DNA of 64,000 nucleotides from Clostridiales bacterium (GTDB lineage Bacteria; Bacillota; Clostridia; Oscillospirales; Oscillospiraceae): assembly GCA_022772525.1 (NCBI GenBank), contig JALFAD010000080.1, forward strand, positions 62,001 through 126,000, written 5' to 3'. Position 1 is the stretch's first letter, and every line of letters starts with the position of its first letter. Positions 29,009-36,836 of the stretch are shown here, in pieces. The position numbers were made by a program, and so were the translations under genes. The notes under the pieces are model-generated. The model saw only the letters and a program-made list of their open reading frames with translations, made no database searches and had not been told where the DNA came from.

Positions 29009-29205
29009 ATGGCAATCACATCCCTAACAAAGAAACTGGAATCAAAACCCTTTCCATTATAGCGCAGCTATGTGAAAATTTCCAGAGTGAATTTGATACT
29101 TGAGCCAGAATTTGTGAAAAATGTCAAAAAAGAGTGAAATTTTTGGTATATCTGCCTCGGACAACGGCTGCTCCTACAGTTTGCGTACCAAAGAACCGTA
29201 TAGAT

Positions 29206-29589
29206 TCAGTACGCACGCGGCGAACAGAGCACCCACTTTACCACCAGCCACAGGAGCAGAATCCATACTGCAACAATGGGAAGCGCGAAGTACCATTTTT
29301 TTGGCTTCCCGTTTTCCCACATTCCTTCCGCCTGCTGACGGCAGCCCGCAAAAACCTTCCGAGGAATCAGCCGGACGGTCAAAGCGATCAGTGCGGGCAG
29401 CAGGAGCACGTCATCCAGATAACCCAGTACCGGGATAAAGTCCGGAATCAGATCGATGGGGGACAGGGCCAGCACCACGGTGAGACCGGCGAGAAGCTTG
29501 GCAATGACTGGCGTTTCCCTGGATTTTAACGCAAGGCAGACCGCCGGGATATCCCGCTTCAGGTATGCGGCGCGGGCTTTTAAGTTCAT
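29206..29589 (-). CDS. YkvA-like membrane protein (DUF1232)
   Basis: 127 residues from the ATG at 29589 (MNLKARAAYLKRDIPAVCLA); earlier in-frame starts overlap the TAGGG ribosome site. Residues ~20-75 hold the DUF1232 block: PVIAKLLAGLTVVLALSPID LIPDFIPVLGYLDDV (two adjacent segments), with the SPIDLIPD-x-PxxGxxDD signature. A C-terminal transmembrane helix follows (WYFALPIVAVWILLLWLVV). Function of the family is unknown. Confidence 0.85.
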   Translation of the reverse strand: MNLKARAAYLKRDIPAVCLALKSRETPVIAKLLAGLTVVLALSPIDLIPDFIPVLGYLDDVLLLPALIALTVRLIPRKVFAGCRQQAEGMWENGKPKKWYFALPIVAVWILLLWLVVKWVLCSPRAY

Positions 29590-29790
29590 AGGCATCCCTA
29601 CCACTTGAGCTTGTTTCAGTATAGCATAAAATGGACAAAAATGCTAGTGCTAAAGTAATTTTTCTTGTAAAAATTTTTCCGCGCTTAGACATCTTTTACA
29701 TAGCCGGCGCCAATTTTGACAGTTTTCAGCCTGACAGCCTGCCGCAATCCGGTCACAGTGTACAAACTTTTGCCTTTACAGCGCGGACAC

Positions 29791-29819
29791 TTGACAGCGT
29801 GGGAACAACGTGGTAGTAT
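29791..29819 (+). promoter_or_regulatory. Promoter of the lysine-transport operon
   Basis: TTGACA (29791-29796), a 17-base spacer and TAGTAT (29814-29819), about 20 bases before the riboswitch. Confidence 0.75.
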
Positions 29820-29837
29820 ACAGGAAAATTGAATCGC

Positions 29838-30003
29838 TTAGATAGAGGCGCGGTTCGCATCAGTACCTTCTGGCTTTGGCAGGGTAGCCGTCAGGAGGGA
29901 AAGGGTTCGCCGCCGAAGCGGAAAACGATCACCCCTTTGTTTCCGCTGGGCCGTCAGAGAATATCTGCCGGACTGTCACAAGACTTTGTGAAGCGCTATC
30001 GAT
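29838..30003 (+). ncRNA. Lysine riboswitch (L box)
   Basis: Conserved blocks are in order: GATAGAGGCGCGG (29841 on), CATCAGTA, GGCAGGG, GCCGCCGAAGCGG (near 29909-29921), GCTGGGCCGTC (29945-29955), GGACTGTCAC (near 29970-29979) and GAAGCGCTATC closing P1 with GATAG. It is followed by a terminator at 30047-30073. Lysine should shut off the downstream ABC importer. Confidence 0.9.
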
Positions 30004-30046
30004 GGCCGTTCGGCAAAATCCGTGCGAGGAATGCCGTATTTCCATG

Positions 30047-30075
30047 GACCGCTTACCAAAGCGGTTCATTTTTTG
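30047..30075 (+). terminator. Riboswitch-linked terminator
   Basis: GACCGCTT pairs with AAGCGGTTC around ACCA, followed by ATTTTTTG. Lies between the L box and the binding-protein gene. Confidence 0.75.
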
Positions 30076-30142
30076 TTTGGGAACTGTGTTCCCATTGAGC
30101 TTGACCGGCTCGAAAAATACGACAAATGAGAGGTTGATTGAA

Positions 30143-31054
30143 ATGAAGAAGATTCTTTCCCTGATCATGGTTTTGACCATGGTGCTGGCGCTGGCTGCCT
30201 GCGGAGGTTCCTCCGCCCCTGCCGCAACCACTGCCCCTGCTGCCACGGAAGCTGCCGCTCCCGCTGCCGACGTGCCTGCCGGTCTGGAGGATGGTGTTCT
30301 GACCATCGCCATGGAGTGCGCTTACGCTCCCTACAACTGGACCCAGAGCGACGACTCCAACGGCGCTGTCCCCATCGCCAACGTGCCCGGCTCCTACGCC
30401 AACGGCTACGACGTGATGATCGGCAAGAAAATTGCCGAGGCCAACGACTGGGAGCTGGAGGTCATCCAGTCCGACTGGGACTCTCTGGTTCCCGGCGTTC
30501 AGACCGGCACTTTTGACGCCGTTATCGCCGGTCAGTCCATGACTGCCGAGCGTTCCGAGCAGGTGGACTTCGCCGGCCCCTACTTCTACGCCACCATCGT
30601 CTGCGTCACCAAGGCCGACGGCAAGTTCGCGAACGCCGCTTCCATCGCTGATCTGGCCGGCGGCACCTGCACCGCACAGATCGCTACCATCTGGTATGAC
30701 CAGTGCCTGCCTCAGATCGAGGACGCCAAGATTCAGACCGCTGCCGAAACCGCTCCCGCCATGCTGATGGCGCTGGAAACCGACACCGTTGATTTCATCT
30801 GCACCGATATGCCCACCGCCCAGGGCGCTGTGGCTGCCTACCCCGACCTGAAGATTCTGGACTTCTCCGGCACCGACGGCGACTTCCAGTTCTCTGACGA
30901 GGTTCGTGCCGAGAACGTCAACATCGGCGTTTCCGTCATGAAGGGCAACACGCCGCTGAAGGACAAGATCGACGCCGTCCTGTCCACCATGACTGTGGAT
31001 GACTTCAACGACCTGATGGCTTATGCCATTTCCATTCAGCCCCTGAGCGAGTAA
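30143..31054 (+). CDS. Amino acid ABC transporter substrate-binding lipoprotein (predicted lysine)
   Basis: 303 residues from ATG 30143. Lipobox ALAAC (Cys20), then an Ala/Pro/Thr-rich linker. The family 3 binding-protein core starts at LTIAMECAYAPYNWTQ and contains GYDVMIGKKIAEAND, FDAVIAGQSMTAERSEQVDF, and ICTDMPTAQGAVAAYPDLKI. It captures an amino acid outside the cell. The lysine riboswitch in its leader gives the substrate prediction. First gene of a three-gene importer. Confidence 0.9.
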   Translation: MKKILSLIMVLTMVLALAACGGSSAPAATTAPAATEAAAPAADVPAGLEDGVLTIAMECAYAPYNWTQSDDSNGAVPIANVPGSYANGYDVMIGKKIAEANDWELEVIQSDWDSLVPGVQTGTFDAVIAGQSMTAERSEQVDFAGPYFYATIVCVTKADGKFANAASIADLAGGTCTAQIATIWYDQCLPQIEDAKIQTAAETAPAMLMALETDTVDFICTDMPTAQGAVAAYPDLKILDFSGTDGDFQFSDEVRAENVNIGVSVMKGNTPLKDKIDAVLSTMTVDDFNDLMAYAISIQPLSE

Positions 31055-31068
31055 GGAAAGAAAATGAA

Positions 31069-31101
31069 CCAAGGCGAGAGGACGCGATTCCTCTCGCCTT
31101 G
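31069..31101 (+). terminator. Intercistronic hairpin
   Basis: CAAGGCGAGAGG pairs perfectly with CCTCTCGCCTTG around an 8-base loop, with no T-run. It probably lowers expression of the permease relative to the binding protein or stabilises the upstream mRNA. Confidence 0.55.
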
Positions 31102-31131
31102 CAGTGCCCATTATAATAAGGAGAAAGCACC

Positions 31132-31995
31132 ATGGAGAAACTCACCCAACTGTGTGCCGACATCGCGAAGCTGTGGACGAAATACGGCGGTTCCTATCTG
31201 ACCGGTATACGCAACACGCTGGTACTGGCGCTGGTTGCCACGGCTATCGGCTGCGTTATCGGCTTTGTCTGCGGCATTCTGAACACCATTCCCTGTACGG
31301 ACCGGGACCCGCTGCCGAAGCGCATTCTGCTTCGGCTCATCCGCATCATCGTCCGGGTGTATGTGGAAGTGTTCCGGGGCACCCCCATGGTGCTTCAGGC
31401 GGTGTTCATTTACTACGGCCTGCCCTATTTCACGGACAATGCGGTGAAATTCACGAACATCTGGGTTGCCGCTATGCTGGTGGTGTCCGTCAATACCGGC
31501 GCCTACATGGCGGAGTCCGTCCGGGGCGGCATCATTTCCATTGACCCCGGTCAGACCGAGGGCGCCAAGGCCATCGGTATGACCCATGTGCAGACCATGC
31601 TTTATGTGATTCTGCCCCAGGCATTGCGGAACATCATGCCCCAGATTGGCAACAACTTCATCATCAACGTGAAGGATACCTCCGTCATGTTCATCATCGG
31701 CTTCCCGGACTTCTTCGCGGCCCATCGCGCCGCCGTTGGCGCCAGCTACCTGTACTTCCCCTCCGCCACGGTGGAAATGGCAGGCTACCTGTGTATGACC
31801 CTCATTGCCTCCTTCCTGCTGCGGTGGGCGGAGAAGAAGATGGACGGCAGCAGCAATTACGAGCTGGTGCAGGAAGACCAGCTGACCATGACCGCCGGCA
31901 CCTACAACCACCCGGATAAGGGCACCCCCTTTGACGAGCACAGCAAGGAGTACCAGTCCGAACGCAGAAGACGCGGCAGAAAGGGAGTGCGCTGA
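31132..31995 (+). CDS. Amino acid ABC transporter permease (HisM/GlnP family)
   Basis: 287 residues after AAGGAG. Membrane helices start at [20 protein letters not shown]. The family features [20 protein letters not shown] and the EAA loop [23 protein letters not shown] are present, followed by [16 protein letters not shown]. The C-terminus has an unusual ~55-residue hydrophilic tail ([16 protein letters not shown] to RRRGRKGVR). Forms the channel of the lysine-regulated importer. The ATPase gene starts one base after its stop. Confidence 0.92.
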   Translation: MEKLTQLCADIAKLWTKYGGSYLTGIRNTLVLALVATAIGCVIGFVCGILNTIPCTDRDPLPKRILLRLIRIIVRVYVEVFRGTPMVLQAVFIYYGLPYFTDNAVKFTNIWVAAMLVVSVNTGAYMAESVRGGIISIDPGQTEGAKAIGMTHVQTMLYVILPQALRNIMPQIGNNFIINVKDTSVMFIIGFPDFFAAHRAAVGASYLYFPSATVEMAGYLCMTLIASFLLRWAEKKMDGSSNYELVQEDQLTMTAGTYNHPDKGTPFDEHSKEYQSERRRRGRKGVR

Positions 31996-31996
31996 T

Positions 31997-32737
31997 ATGG
32001 AAGATATGATTTTACAGGTCAACCACCTGTCCAAGTCCTTCGGCACCCACGAGGTTCTGCGGGATATCGATTTCACCGTGAAAAAGGGCGACGTGACCTC
32101 CATCATCGGCGCATCCGGTTCCGGCAAGTCCACGCTGCTGCGCTGCATTAACCTGCTGGAAATCCCCACCTCCGGGGAAATCCTCTACCACGGAAAAAAC
32201 GTGGTGGGCAAGGGCTTCAATGCTCCGGCCTACCGCTCCCATGTGGGAATGGTGTTCCAGTCCTTTAACCTGTTCAACAATATGACGGTGCTGGAAAACT
32301 GCATTGTCGGTCAGAGAAAGGTGCTGAAGCGGAGCCATGAGGAGGCAAGGATGCACGCCATGCAGTATCTGGAAAAGGTCGGTATGGCCCCCTACATCAA
32401 TGCCAAGCCCCGGCAGATTTCCGGCGGACAGAAGCAGCGGGTAGCGATTGCCCGCGCCCTTGCCATGGACCCGGAGGTGCTGCTGTTTGACGAGCCTACC
32501 TCCGCACTGGACCCGGAAATGGTGGGCGAGGTGCTTTCCGTTATGCGCTCTCTTGCACAGGAGGGCATGACCATGCTGGTGGTGACCCACGAAATGGCCT
32601 TTGCCCGGGACGTGAGCAGCCATGTGGTCTACATGAACGGGGGCGTCATCTGCGAGGAGGGCAGCCCAGAGGCGCTGTTTGGCAATCCCCAGAAGCAGGA
32701 AACAATGGATTTCCTCTCCCGCTTCCGCAATAATTAG
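31997..32737 (+). CDS. Amino acid ABC transporter ATP-binding protein (GlnQ/HisP family)
   Basis: 246 residues from ATG 31997 ([16 protein letters not shown]). Walker [11 protein letters not shown]-loop [16 protein letters not shown], signature ISGGQKQR, Walker [16 protein letters not shown] and the switch His in [13 protein letters not shown] are all normal for polar amino acid importers. Last gene of the lysine-riboswitch operon; a terminator follows at 32744-32778. Confidence 0.93.
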   Translation: MEDMILQVNHLSKSFGTHEVLRDIDFTVKKGDVTSIIGASGSGKSTLLRCINLLEIPTSGEILYHGKNVVGKGFNAPAYRSHVGMVFQSFNLFNNMTVLENCIVGQRKVLKRSHEEARMHAMQYLEKVGMAPYINAKPRQISGGQKQRVAIARALAMDPEVLLFDEPTSALDPEMVGEVLSVMRSLAQEGMTMLVVTHEMAFARDVSSHVVYMNGGVICEEGSPEALFGNPQKQETMDFLSRFRNN

Positions 32738-32743
32738 CGATAA

Positions 32744-32778
32744 AACGTCGGATTCCCGCAGGAATTCGGCGTTTTTTC
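32744..32778 (+). terminator. Terminator of the lysine importer operon
   Basis: AAACGTCGGATTCC pairs with GGAATTCGGCGTTT around CGCA, followed by TTT. Confidence 0.75.
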
Positions 32779-33002
32779 TCTGACTTCGGCAGACGCAGGA
32801 AAAATAACGCCTATCCGACAGGATTCGACAAATTTTGCCTTGAAATGACTTATAATGAGTATACACTTCTGTTGTTCGACAGATCTCGCCTGCGTCGGCT
32901 TGCCGGCGATGCTGCGATGCGGAAACCGAGGTGGATTTCCCAGCAAATTGATAGGAAAAGAGATGAATTTGCAGTCCCTACGCGGGCGAAAGGAGAGTCT
33001 GT

Positions 33003-34832
33003 ATGAAAAAAACGACGAGAACATGGCTGATTTTGCTTGCAGCGATGCTGGCGCTGTCCACACTGCCGGGCTGCGGAACACGGAGCGCAGGACAGTCAGA
33101 GCCAATCACCGTGTACCTGTGGAGCGCCGAGCTGTACAACGGCTACGCCCAGTACATCCAGTCCCATCTGCCCGATGTGGATATCCAGTTTGTTGTAGGC
33201 AACAACGATCTGGATTATTATAAATTCCTGAGCGAAAACGGCGCGCTGCCGGACATCATCACCTGCCGCCGGTTCTCCCTGCACGATGCGGCGGATTTGC
33301 ATGGGTATCTAATGGACCTGTCCTCCACCCAGGAAGCGGGCGCTGTTTACAGCACCTATCTGGAGAGCTTTACCAATACGGAGGGCGAAATCCAGTGGCT
33401 TCCGCTGTGCGGCGAGGTGGACGGCCTGCTGGCGAACAGATCGCTGTTTGAGCGGTACCAGATTCCCATGCCCTCGGACTATGAGAGCTTCGTGGCTGCC
33501 TGCCAGGCCTTTGAAGCGAAGGGCATCCGGGGCTTTGCCGCAGATCTTGCCTACGATTACACCTGTATGGAGCTGCTGCAGGGCTGGTCCATTCCGGAGC
33601 TGACCTCGTTGGAAGGACAGGTCTGGCGTCACCGCTATGAGGACCCCCTGGATGAGATGACAGGCTTGGATGATACCATTTGGCCTGGCGCCTTCGCGAG
33701 GATGGAGCGGTTTATCTCGGATGCAAAGCTGCGCCCGGAGGATATAGAGCTTGACTATGATCCTGTCAACGACCTGTTCGCCGAGGGAAAGGCGGCAATG
33801 ATCCGTGCGGGCGGTGCCGAAACGGTTCGCTACAATCACGCCGGTATCGACGCTGTATTCCTGCCCTACTTCGGCCCCAATGGCGAGCAGTGGCTGCTGA
33901 CCTATCCGCAGTTCCAGGTGGCGCTGAACAAGAACCTGGAGCAGGACCAGACCCGTCAGGAGCAGGCAATGCAGGTGCTGGAGGTGATGCTCTCTGAGGG
34001 CGGGCAGAACGCGCTGGCAAAGGGGGAGGACGTGATCTCCTACAGTCAGAATGTGGAGCTGACGCTGGACCCCGCACTGGACAATCTGAGACCCTACATC
34101 CAGCAGAACCATCTGTTCATCCGTCTGGCCTCCAACGAGTTCTTCTCCGTATCCAAGGATGTGGTGACGAAGATGATTCTCGGTGAGTATGACGCGCAGC
34201 AGGCCTACAAGGCCTTTGATACCCAGCTGCGGGAGGATGCAGACACCGAACCGGAAATCCTCCTGACGCTGGAGCAAGGCTATTCCAACACGTTCCGGGC
34301 AAAGGGCGGCTCCCAGGCGGCCTCCGTCATGGCAAACACCCTGCGGGGATGCTTCGGGAGTGAAGTTCTGATTGCACCGGCCTATAGCTTCACAGGCTCT
34401 GTCCTGAAGGCAAACTACACGCAGAAAATGGTGGGCAACATGGTCATGCCCAACGCGCTGATGCCCTACCGGTGCGATTTGACCGGGGCGCAGCTGAAGC
34501 AGGTGCTGAAGCTGTACGTGGAGGGCGTGGAAGGCGGCTTTACGCCGTTCAATCCCGGCTCCCTGCCGGTTGTCAGCGGACTTACCATGGACGTGACAAA
34601 AACGGATACCGGCTTTGTCCTGACACGGGTTCGCAGGGATGGGGAGGAAATTCGCGACAGCGACACATTCCATGTGACCTGCCTGAACACCCAAGTGCAG
34701 ATGGCGCGCTTCCCCAAGGATGTGACGCAGTGTTTCGAGCTGGGAGAGACCGGCGTCAAAACCGCCTGGATCGAATATATCAAAAACGGCGGCACCCTTG
34801 CCCAGCCGGAAAACTACATTACCCTGAAATAA
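33003..34832 (+). CDS. Lipoprotein fusing a solute-binding fold to a 5'-nucleotidase C-terminal domain (paralogue 1)
   Basis: 609 residues after GAAAGGAG. Lipobox LPGC (Cys24). Residues ~33-400 are a family 1-type extracellular solute-binding protein: ITVYLWSAELYNGYAQYIQS, LPDIITCRRFSLHDAADL, LPLCGEVDGLLANRSLFERY. The C-terminal ~170 residues match the 5'-nucleotidase C-terminal domain: LTGAQLKQVLKLYVEG, GSLPVVSGLTMDVT, VRRDGEEIRDSDTFHVTC. The catalytic metallophosphatase half that normally precedes that domain is absent. No permease or ABC ATPase follows; instead a paralogue and a hybrid sensor kinase do. It is best read as a ligand sensor, with the binding domain reporting to the kinase. 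Confidence 0.75.
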   Translation: MKKTTRTWLILLAAMLALSTLPGCGTRSAGQSEPITVYLWSAELYNGYAQYIQSHLPDVDIQFVVGNNDLDYYKFLSENGALPDIITCRRFSLHDAADLHGYLMDLSSTQEAGAVYSTYLESFTNTEGEIQWLPLCGEVDGLLANRSLFERYQIPMPSDYESFVAACQAFEAKGIRGFAADLAYDYTCMELLQGWSIPELTSLEGQVWRHRYEDPLDEMTGLDDTIWPGAFARMERFISDAKLRPEDIELDYDPVNDLFAEGKAAMIRAGGAETVRYNHAGIDAVFLPYFGPNGEQWLLTYPQFQVALNKNLEQDQTRQEQAMQVLEVMLSEGGQNALAKGEDVISYSQNVELTLDPALDNLRPYIQQNHLFIRLASNEFFSVSKDVVTKMILGEYDAQQAYKAFDTQLREDADTEPEILLTLEQGYSNTFRAKGGSQAASVMANTLRGCFGSEVLIAPAYSFTGSVLKANYTQKMVGNMVMPNALMPYRCDLTGAQLKQVLKLYVEGVEGGFTPFNPGSLPVVSGLTMDVTKTDTGFVLTRVRRDGEEIRDSDTFHVTCLNTQVQMARFPKDVTQCFELGETGVKTAWIEYIKNGGTLAQPENYITLK

Positions 34833-34835
34833 TTT

Positions 34836-34914
34836 GGGATTCGCTGAACAAATCGTCTTCGGCTGAGCAGCGGGCTTTTACGGTCAGCTTTTGCCGATTG
34901 ATTCAGAACTCCCT
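34836..34914. repeat. Small repeat copy 1 (internally deleted)
   Basis: Aligns at both ends with the longer element at 59298-59460: GAACAAATCGTCT-x-CGGCTGAGC-x-GCG on the left and CAGCT-x-TTGCC-x-ATT with TTC-x-GA-x-CT-x-CCT on the right. The middle ~85 bases are missing. It fills most of the gap between the two paralogous lipoprotein genes. Confidence 0.6.
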
Positions 34915-34947
34915 ATGGAAAGACAGTATGTCTGAGGAATCCAACCG

Positions 34948-36807
34948 ATGAAAAAGAGACTGATTACGCTGATCGCGGTTCTGGCGGTGCTGCTTGGCAC
35001 CGCCGGCTGTGCTGCCCAAAAACAGGAGCAGGAACGTGTGCCCATTACCATGTACCTGTGGGATAAAACCATGACCAAAGCCCTGTCGCCCTGGCTGGCG
35101 GAGCAGTTTCCGGAGATCGACTTTACTTTTGTGGTGGGGTACAATTCCATCGACTTCTATTCTGACCTGAATGACCGGGGCGCTCTGCCGGATATCATCA
35201 CCTGCCGCCGGTTTTCTCTGAACGACGCGGCAAACCTGTCAGACCTTTTGATGGATTTGAGCCAGACCGAGGTGGCGGGCACCTTCTATGACAGATATCT
35301 GGAAAACAACCGGGAGCCGGGAGGGGCGCTTCGGTGGCTGCCTATGTGCGCCGAGGTGGATGGTTATATTGCCAATCTGGATCTGTTCGAGAAGTACGGC
35401 ATCCCGCTGCCCACCAATTACGCGGAATTTGCCGATGTGTGCCGCCGCTTTGAGGAGCTGGGCATCAACGGCTACGTCAACGACTATGACGAGGACTATT
35501 CCTGCATGGAAGCCCTGCAGGGCTGCGCCATCCCGGAGCTTATGACCATGGAAGGCACGCTGTGGCGGATGCAGTACGAAAGCGAAACGCCGGAAAACCC
35601 GGTGGGGCTGGATGAGCAGGTCTGGCCCCGGGTGTTTGAAAAATACCAGCAATACCTTCAGGATACCCGGACGGAACCGGCGGACGCGGAGATGGACTAC
35701 GATCCCATGGCCCCGGATTTCTTTGCGGGCAAAACGGCCATGATCCGCGGCACCGCCACAGACTGCGTGATGTTCCATCAGAACGAAGGCGTAAACTGCG
35801 CCATGCTGCCCTACTTCGGGGAGACTGCCGAGGACAGCTGGCTGCTGACCTATCCCCACTGTCAGGTGGCGGTGAACCGGCAGGTAGAGCAGGACCCGGA
35901 AAAGAACGCGGCGGTTCAGCGGGTGCTGAATGCCCTGTTCAGTCAGGAGGGCCAGAGCCGTTTGGAGCCCGGCAGCGCGCTGCTGAGCTACAATAAAAAC
36001 GTCCAGACCCAGCTGGGCAGCGCCTTCTCCCTGGTACAGGACTGCATCGACCGCAATCACCTGTATATTCGTCTGGCCTCCACCGAAATTTTTGCGGTTT
36101 CTGAGGACGTGGTGCGGAAAATGATCCGGCAGGAGTACAGCCCGGAGGAGGCATACGCGGACTTCAACGCCCAGCTTACGGCTGCAGAGGCCCCCAAGGC
36201 CGAAAGGGTGGTCACTACCCAGAAAACCGCCTACGATTACGCCATGGGGGATCACGGAAGTCCGGCCGCTTCCGCTGTGGTCAATACGGCGCGGGAACAG
36301 TGGGGAGCCGATGTCGCCATCGGCTATTCCAGCGTGGTTGCCGCTCCGGTGTTTGCCGGGGAGTATACCGAGCAGCAGCTGCACTGGCTCACCGCCAACC
36401 GTATGTACATCCGGCACGGCAGCTTTACCGGCGGGGAATTGAAAACCCTCATGCAGTGGCTGGTGAATGTCAAGGAAGACGGCTCCAACCCCATTCGGGG
36501 CGGCCTGATGCCAGTGACCAGCGGACTGGAATATACCGTCACCACCGACGGCACCGGGGCGTATACGTTGACCCGGGTCACGAGAAACGGCAGAGATCTG
36601 GATGAGGACGCCGTCTATTCCGTTCTGATGCTGGGGGATCTGAACTTTATCGAAGCGTCCTATTACTGCAACTGCCCCATGCCCCAGAACTTACTGGACA
36701 AACTGACCCCTGAGAAGCAGCTGGGATACGAAGTGCTGGTTTCTGCGCTCAACGGCGGACACCAGCTGGAAAAGCCTTCGGACTATGTGACGATTCGAAG
36801 CAGATAA
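34948..36807 (+). CDS. Lipoprotein fusing a solute-binding fold to a 5'-nucleotidase C-terminal domain (paralogue 2)
   Basis: 619 residues with GAGGAA upstream. Lipobox TAGC (Cys21). It is collinear with the preceding protein: ITMYLWDKTMTKALSPWLAE, the shared LPDIITCRRFSL block, LPMCAEVDGYIANLDLFEKY, and the SYNKNVQ and HLYIRLAS blocks. It ends in the same 5'-nucleotidase C-like domain (FTGGELKTLMQWLVNV, MPVTSGLEYTVTTDG, VTRNGRDLDEDAVYSV). The copies clearly arose by duplication but have drifted, so they may bind different ligands. The hybrid kinase gene starts 29 bases downstream. Confidence 0.75.
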   Translation: MKKRLITLIAVLAVLLGTAGCAAQKQEQERVPITMYLWDKTMTKALSPWLAEQFPEIDFTFVVGYNSIDFYSDLNDRGALPDIITCRRFSLNDAANLSDLLMDLSQTEVAGTFYDRYLENNREPGGALRWLPMCAEVDGYIANLDLFEKYGIPLPTNYAEFADVCRRFEELGINGYVNDYDEDYSCMEALQGCAIPELMTMEGTLWRMQYESETPENPVGLDEQVWPRVFEKYQQYLQDTRTEPADAEMDYDPMAPDFFAGKTAMIRGTATDCVMFHQNEGVNCAMLPYFGETAEDSWLLTYPHCQVAVNRQVEQDPEKNAAVQRVLNALFSQEGQSRLEPGSALLSYNKNVQTQLGSAFSLVQDCIDRNHLYIRLASTEIFAVSEDVVRKMIRQEYSPEEAYADFNAQLTAAEAPKAERVVTTQKTAYDYAMGDHGSPAASAVVNTAREQWGADVAIGYSSVVAAPVFAGEYTEQQLHWLTANRMYIRHGSFTGGELKTLMQWLVNVKEDGSNPIRGGLMPVTSGLEYTVTTDGTGAYTLTRVTRNGRDLDEDAVYSVLMLGDLNFIEASYYCNCPMPQNLLDKLTPEKQLGYEVLVSALNGGHQLEKPSDYVTIRSR

Positions 36808-36836
36808 GAAACAACTGCGAGAATGGAGGGGATCGC

